Positions 62,401 to 64,000 of a DNA stretch of 64,000 nucleotides are shown here, one piece after another. Position numbers and translations under genes: made by a program. Below the pieces are notes generated by a model. That model was not told the DNA's origin, did no database searches, and saw nothing but the letters and a program-made list of their open reading frames with translations. Source of the DNA: Delphinus delphis. Taxonomy: Eukaryota > Chordata > Mammalia > Artiodactyla > Delphinidae. The stretch covers positions 48,825,600 through 48,889,599 of the forward strand of contig NC_082702.1 of the NCBI RefSeq assembly GCF_949987515.2, read 5' to 3'. Position 1 is the first letter of the stretch. Every line of letters begins with the position of its first letter.

Positions 62401-63289
62401 CTGACAACAACAGAGAAGTCAGGACAGAAAGACACGAAGCTGTGAGCTGAAAAATCCATCAATGACTCAATCCTTATAAGAAATGGACACATATTTTCTA
62501 TTTCCCCCCCTTGTAAGTTTCAGATGCCTAACTCTTGAGTCCTGGTTGTGGCTGACTTGAGATTTGTGTGAGTGGGTTCCTTTCTACCTAGGAAAATCCC
62601 CGAAGAGTACAAATAATATTTGCTTTTTTTTCTTACAGTGACAGTTCCCATAGAGATAGTTCTTTTGTTGCTTATTTAAACCATACAGTGGAAATACGTC
62701 TGGAGTGAAAGAACCTCTTTTTTTTTTTAAAAAAAAAACAGGGCAGGTGAGGGGGGGTTCTACAAAAGGAAACTGAGGCGGGGGCCAGACCACGCGGGGT
62801 CCAGTGGGCCACAATGAGGAGCGTGGGTTTCATCCAAGTGCAAAGAGGAACCATGGATGACTTTGAAGTAGAAGAACATAATTTCATTTTTTTTCTGTTG
62901 CTGTAATGTTTTTTTTGAATTTAATTTTTTATACAGCAGGTTCTTATTAGTTATCTATTTTATACATAATAGTGTATATATGTCAATCCCAATCTCCCAA
63001 TTCATCCCACCACCACCCCTGCCCGCCACTATTCCCCCCGTGGTGTCCATGTTTGTGCTCTACAACTATGTTTCTATTTCTACCCTGCAAACCAGTGAAA
63101 GACCCTGTTTGAGGAGAGACGTGGAAGACGGTGAGGAAATCAACTACCTCCACCACAGGAGAAGGAGCAATCTGACTGCACTGTGCTCCAGGTGTGGCTG
63201 TGTCTTTCCGAGGCTGGCTGAGTTCCATTCACGACCTGGGGAAGTGCATACTTCCAAGATATCCCCGGATTTTTGCCTTGCATCAGAAT
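35308..63289 (-). CDS. ADAMTS18: ADAMTS18 (3' part): join of seven coding exons
   Basis: Secreted ADAMTS-family metalloprotease, C-terminal ancillary half only. Joined exons give 378 residues: spacer end (about 1-33), five TSP1 repeats (about 34-341) and a six-cysteine PLAC domain (345-374), then stop. All six introns are GT-AG and phases agree at every junction (1, 2, 0, 0, 0, 1), with no stop or frameshift, so the gene looks intact. In the family these domains bind matrix and substrates after secretion. Each TSP1 repeat has a CxxS/TCxxG site, the POFUT2 O-fucosylation consensus. Exons encoding protease, disintegrin, cysteine-rich and the rest of the spacer are upstream, beyond the window. 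The assignment rests on remembered similarity to human ADAMTS18; its closest paralogue ADAMTS16 has the same architecture and is the main alternative. Confidence 0.85.
35735..35850 (+). repeat. MER5A-like fragment (last ADAMTS18 intron)
   Basis: TTCTGCTTCAGAAGGTCTGG followed by GTGAAGACTGAGATTTTT is the mid-part of MER5A. Confidence 0.5.
36170..36905 (+). repeat. L2 LINE 3' region (intronic)
   Basis: CTTTGCTCAGAGGTCAGCGA, AAGGCCTTCTCTGACCACCC, CCTTGCTTTATTTTTCTACA and AGTATTTGTTGAAAAAATAA occur in L2 order. Confidence 0.7.
37266..37468 (-). mobile_element. CHR SINE (intronic)
   Basis: Minus-strand copy with T-run at left and ACCAGGGAAGCCCC at right; TCAATT-rich flanks. Confidence 0.93.
38220..38645 (+). 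repeat. L2 LINE 3' region (intronic)
   Basis: CCTGCCTCAGGGCCTTCGCA, TTGCTGTTCCCTCTGCCAGG and AACAGTTCCTGGTTCCCAGT in L2 order. Confidence 0.75.
38710..38828. repeat. AT-rich TATAAATAG repeat with a 30-bp palindrome
   Basis: About seven copies of the unit TATAAATAG or its complement CTATTTATA in 120 bp, arranged both directly and inverted. Bases 38729-38758 are a perfect 30-bp palindrome centred on TTTTAAAA. Intronic, next to the L2 fragment. Confidence 0.85.
39008..39250 (-). mobile_element. 5'-truncated L1, 3' UTR only (intronic)
   Basis: CATCTTTATTGGAGTATAAT.. to ..CCACTAGCTGTCTATTTTAT is the complement of a cetartiodactyl L1 3' UTR. Confidence 0.85.
39715..39850 (+). repeat. L2 3' end relic (intronic)
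   Basis: TGTCAGCTCCTTGAGGGCAA .. CACAGTGCCTAGCAGAGC. Confidence 0.6.
39860..41395. other. ADAMTS18 intron, nothing else recognised
   Basis: Possible weak L2 similarity at 40160-40400; no exon or structured element identified. Confidence 0.4.
41412..41600 (+). mobile_element. CHR SINE lacking its A-tail (intronic)
   Basis: Head-to-body CHR copy ending GGCCCGCATAC with no poly(A); flanks GTAAGTTCCTA (41401) and GTATGTTCCTA (41601) form the duplication. Confidence 0.92.
41692..42160 (-). mobile_element. 5'-truncated L1 (intronic, sense to ADAMTS18)
   Basis: Complement of L1 3' UTR and last part of ORF2. Flanked by a long imperfect duplication: CTATGGTGGTTACTTTGTTC before, ACATGGTGGTTACTTTTTTC after. 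Ends about 340 bp from the fifth TSP1 exon. Confidence 0.88.
42502..42649 (-). CDS. ADAMTS18: ADAMTS18 exon: fifth C-terminal TSP1
   Basis: 148 nt. Acceptor TTCCCTTTTCTGCAG, donor GAGAG|GTAAAG. Begins [20 protein letters not shown] and ends FCPAPEKR plus one base of a glutamate codon completed by AG of the last exon. CTVTCGGG fits the O-fucosylation consensus. The following intron is the longest in the window, about 7.1 kb. Confidence 0.88.
43576..47108 (-). mobile_element. internally deleted L1 (intronic, sense to ADAMTS18)
   Basis: Minus-strand L1: a GC-rich 5' UTR at about 45.9-47.1 kb (complement begins GTTCCCCAGATGACAGAGTA) joined near 45.89 kb to the mid-RT part of ORF2, which runs down to a 3' UTR at 43.58 kb. 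ORF1 and the ORF2 N-terminus are missing. The 5' UTR contains degenerate GCTGGTGGGT-type repeats. Flanks GACAGTAAATATTTTT and CACAGTAGTACGTATTTT are a diverged duplication. Confidence 0.85.
44284..44610 (-). mobile_element. CHR-1-type SINE nested in the L1
   Basis: Long-form CHR complement with flanks CTCACTGTG-TTTT on both sides, interrupting ORF2 3' sequence. Confidence 0.92.
47670..47865 (+). repeat. MIR relic (intronic)
   Basis: GATCTGAGTTTAAAAGCTGG .. TTTACCTGCCTCAAAATAGG .. CACTGATAATCC keeps MIR order. Confidence 0.55.
48004..48170 (+). mobile_element. CHR SINE, shortened 3' part (intronic)
   Basis: CHR head and body to GTGCTCCGCAAG, then A-rich tail; the usual GAGAGGCC..CGCGTACCG segment is deleted. 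Confidence 0.92.
48381..48593 (-). CDS. ADAMTS18: ADAMTS18 exon: fourth C-terminal TSP1
   Basis: 213 nt, 71 codons, phase 0 at both ends. Acceptor TTTTCTTGGCCCCTAG, donor CAG|GTGAGT. Begins [16 protein letters not shown] and runs through an unusually basic stretch ([16 protein letters not shown]) to [17 protein letters not shown] fits the O-fucosylation consensus. The open frame continues into the intron, as expected for a non-terminal exon; the splice donor defines the real end. Confidence 0.88.
49234..52902 (+). mobile_element. internally deleted L1 (intronic, antisense to ADAMTS18)
   Basis: 5' UTR with ATACATCAAAAATACATCTG at about 49.29 kb, an ORF1-less linker, ORF2 endonuclease region ([16 protein letters not shown] at about 50.52 kb), then near 51.65 kb a jump to the ORF2 C-terminus and 3' UTR. 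The RT domain is missing, the converse of the L1 at 16.94 kb. Flanks AAATAACGAAGGACAG and AAATAATAAAGGATAAC look like a duplication. Many stops. Confidence 0.85.
53530..53955 (+). repeat. L2-like relic (intronic)
   Basis: CCTGGCTTTGCCTGATTCCT, CTCATCCCTCAGGCTCTCAC, CTTCTGCCAAGGTCTCC follow the L2 order. Confidence 0.55.
53968..54191 (-). mobile_element. CHR-1-type SINE (intronic)
   Basis: Complement with GCTGCGTTGGGTCTTCGTTG and ..CGCCAGGGAAGTCCC; internal shortening. Duplication ACCTGTATTTTT at 53956 and 54192. Confidence 0.93.
54428..54613 (-). CDS. ADAMTS18: ADAMTS18 exon: third C-terminal TSP1
   Basis: 186 nt, 62 codons, phase 0 at both ends. Acceptor TTTAAATCTCAAG, donor GAG|GTATGA. 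Encodes [17 protein letters not shown].. through ..[14 protein letters not shown] and ends SSWSE, so the first cysteine of the repeat is the first residue of the exon and the next repeat's Trp sits at its end. CSKTCGRG fits the O-fucosylation consensus. A CHR SINE ends about 240 bp away in the adjoining intron. No disruption seen. Confidence 0.88.
55020..56235. other. ADAMTS18 intron, mostly unassigned
   Basis: Possible MIR/L2 relic at 55590-55810 (CCCATTTTACAAAGGAGGTG). No exon found; the long frames at 55183-55557 show no family similarity. Confidence 0.4.
56240..56435 (-). repeat. MER20 DNA transposon relic (intronic)
   Basis: GGGTTCTTGGCACATTTTGG, CCTGTGCATGGTAGGATGTT, CCAGATGCCAGTAGTACC and CCCCTGGGGGGCAAACTGCC match the MER20 complement in order. 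Confidence 0.8.
56750..56870 (+). repeat. MER5A-like fragment (intronic)
   Basis: GTCTCACACTTGCGGCTGCA, AATGCCCCATTTCCCATTAA; weak. Confidence 0.35.
56950..57154 (-). CDS. ADAMTS18: ADAMTS18 exon: second C-terminal TSP1
   Basis: 205 nt, residues 91-158 after one base completing Tyr90. Starts [24 protein letters not shown] fits the O-fucosylation consensus. It continues through [18 protein letters not shown] and ends ..[12 protein letters not shown]|, with strong donor CAG|GTAAGT. The acceptor is taken as CACTGAAAG at 57155, because only this leaves the one base needed to complete a TAC tyrosine with the previous exon; AG dinucleotides a few bases further in would break the phase. The end, just after WSQ, already carries the tryptophan motif of the next repeat. 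Confidence 0.85.
57160..58435. other. ADAMTS18 intron, nothing recognised apart from a microsatellite
   Basis: (GT)n with GC-containing end at 57662-57695; no exon or element otherwise. Confidence 0.45.
58440..58511 (-). mobile_element. short tRNA-derived SINE fragment (intronic)
   Basis: T-run, then GCAGAGTCCTGACCGCTGGA and CCACCAGGGGAGTCCC; flanks CTTATTGC and CTTACTGC. Confidence 0.75.
58512..58640 (+). repeat. L2-like relic (intronic)
   Basis: ATAGCACGTATCTCACTGCA .. ATGGTGGGTTCATTGATGGC .. follows L2. Confidence 0.5.
58854..58971 (+). mobile_element. short tRNA-derived SINE (CHRS-like) with long A-tail (intronic)
   Basis: GGAATTCCCTGGAAGTCCAG .. TTTGATCCCCAGTCAGGGAA, then about 29 uninterrupted A. 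Duplication AATAGGGTTGCA / AATAGGGTGGCA. Confidence 0.85.
58975..60230. other. ADAMTS18 intron, nothing recognised
   Basis: No element or exon assigned. Confidence 0.4.
60233..60256 (+). promoter_or_regulatory. short-loop G-quadruplex motif in intron
   Basis: G7-T-G4-T-G4-C-G6: four G-runs with one-base loops. It lies on the template strand of ADAMTS18, 150 bp past the donor of exon 60406-60532, and is followed by a 22-base T-run. Confidence 0.7.
60406..60532 (-). CDS. ADAMTS18: ADAMTS18 exon: remainder of first C-terminal TSP1
   Basis: 127 nt. Acceptor CATGTCTTATTAG then GT|TAC; donor TA|GTAAGT is strong. It encodes residues 48-90, with [15 protein letters not shown] near the start, a second N-glycosylation sequon NSS (residue 65), and NAFSCPAY at the end with the final tyrosine split by the intron. 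Cysteines at 56, 69, 82 and 87 join Cys41 and Cys45 of the previous exon to give the six cysteines of one TSP1 fold. This exon is too short and lacks an ATG, so simple ORF calling misses it; it was found by its conserved peptide and splice phase. Confidence 0.87.
60540..62900. other. ADAMTS18 intron, nothing recognised
   Basis: AT-rich, no assigned repeat; open frames at 61279-61778 lack family similarity. Confidence 0.4.
62908..63098 (-). mobile_element. L1 3' UTR fragment next to an exon (sense to ADAMTS18)
   Basis: TTTTTTATACAGCAGGTTCT .. ATCCCAATCTCCCAATTCAT .. TTTCTATTTCTACCCTGCAA is the complement of a cetartiodactyl L1 3' UTR. Its 5'-truncated end is about 50 bp downstream of the splice donor at 63147. 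Confidence 0.85.
63148..63289 (-). CDS. ADAMTS18: ADAMTS18 exon: spacer end and start of first C-terminal TSP1
   Basis: 142 nt, residues 1-47 plus the first base of Gly48. Acceptor ends ..ACACTGTCCAG at 63290; the frame opens with [10 protein letters not shown], the conserved last strand of the spacer, followed by a possible N-glycosylation sequon NGT (residue 21) and a short linker. TSP1 begins at [16 protein letters not shown]: Trp34, then CSFSCGG, matching the O-fucosylation consensus. The donor is GGAG|GTAGTT, weak because +5 is T rather than G. Phase 1 out fits the next exon, which supplies GT to complete a glycine codon. An L1 3' UTR fragment begins about 50 bp into the following intron. 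Confidence 0.87.
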
Positions 63290-64000
63290 CTGGACAGTGT
63301 AAGATACAAATCAGAGATCAAGATACAGGTCAGACCCTGGAATTCCAGAAATCTCACTGAACATTTTAGAGATATTTGCATGCCATTTTGACCTCAAAGC
63401 CGGTTCACATCATTGTTCCCAAGTAGGTTTTATGTCGATTTAAAGTTTGCCCATGACACTTTAACATGTGGACCTCTAGAGCATCAGAACTGGGATTTAG
63501 AAAGACAGGAGGGAAACAGGACATTTGCTATAAGCCCACAACCCTCAGTTCTAGGCATATCCAATGAATAAGGCAAGAAAATAGATTTTTACCTTATGTT
63601 GAAGGAGAGGTTATACTATGAGGTCTCAACCTTCACTTTAAACTTGAAAGCCTAGCATGATACTAAAATATGCTAACTCTCAAAACAGGCATAACTCTCT
63701 CAGCAGAAATCATTCTCATATTGAATACTGGGTAGATATTGTGGAACCTCCCAGGTTTGGGATGTTGAAATGTCTTTTCCCCCACTAGGGTCTCAAACCT
63801 TTGGCCCATATATCTTTGTTCTGTTATTCTAGGTATGACACCAGACAGTTCAACAACTCTCGCAGAGAGATTCTAGTCATGGTGGTGCTCCAGAGATAAC
63901 GGCTGAAATTGAATCAGCCTATATAGACTTTTAGGATTTATCCTGGCCCACAACTTATAATCCCTCTCCTGGATGCCGGTAGATGCTAGACACAAGGGAA
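63290..64000. other. ADAMTS18 upstream intron (partial)
   Basis: I looked on the minus strand for the preceding spacer exon and found no matching peptide with a donor; it must lie beyond the window. Confidence 0.55.

Noticed and set aside
35308..63289. ADAMTS16 instead of ADAMTS18
   Set aside because: Same domain layout, but the remembered C-terminal sequence of ADAMTS18 ([24 protein letters not shown]) fits better. A BLAST search would settle it.
63290..64000. The next upstream ADAMTS18 spacer exon
   Set aside because: No matching peptide with a donor in the correct phase was found on the minus strand.
1..64000. CRISPR arrays, operons, plasmid or phage genes
   Set aside because: The window is mammalian nuclear DNA; no spaced direct repeats or bacterial gene organisation are present.

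Overview
This is a vertebrate nuclear window, almost certainly from a cetacean. It carries about sixteen copies of a tRNA-derived SINE whose head reads GGGCTTCCCTGGTGGCGCAG, which is the CHR family (Cetacea, Hippopotamus, Ruminantia). It also has cetartiodactyl-type L1 elements and shows none of the Bov-A/BovB elements that fill ruminant genomes. There are no bacterial features; most open frames in the window are conceptual translations of SINE and L1 sequence.

The one protein-coding gene recognised is the 3' part of an ADAMTS metalloprotease gene on the minus strand, best matched to ADAMTS18. I reconstructed seven consecutive coding exons (63289-63148, 60532-60406, 57154-56950, 54613-54428, 48593-48381, 42649-42502, 35423-35308). 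All junctions are GT-AG and the reading phases fit across every intron. Together they encode 378 residues plus a stop: the end of the spacer domain, five thrombospondin type 1 (TSP1) repeats and the C-terminal PLAC domain. The catalytic, disintegrin and cysteine-rich parts lie beyond base 64000. A 3' UTR of about 1.9 kb probably runs from 35307 to a poly(A) signal near 33452.

Layout: 1-33.4 kb is gene-free flank made of a LTR-like segment (about 551-1021), a U6-L1 chimeric retrosequence (2994-3824), CHR SINEs, MIR/L2/MER5-type relics, an internally deleted L1 (about 16.94-20.40 kb) and an L1 patchwork (21.6-22.5 kb). The stretch 30.2-35.3 kb is poor in young repeats and includes the predicted 3' UTR. 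From 35.3 to 63.3 kb are ADAMTS18 exons and introns; the introns hold two more internally deleted L1s (one nested inside a DNA-transposon relic and itself hit by a SINE), a MER20 relic, further SINEs and a short-loop G-quadruplex motif. From 63.29 to 64 kb is the next ADAMTS18 intron with no exon found.

No wholly new system was found. The most notable items are the U6-L1 chimera with target-site duplication, the weak splice donor of the spacer/TSP1 exon with an L1 3' UTR insertion about 50 bp beyond it, the regular TSP1 exon architecture, the three internally deleted L1 copies, the G-quadruplex motif and an AT-rich palindromic repeat.
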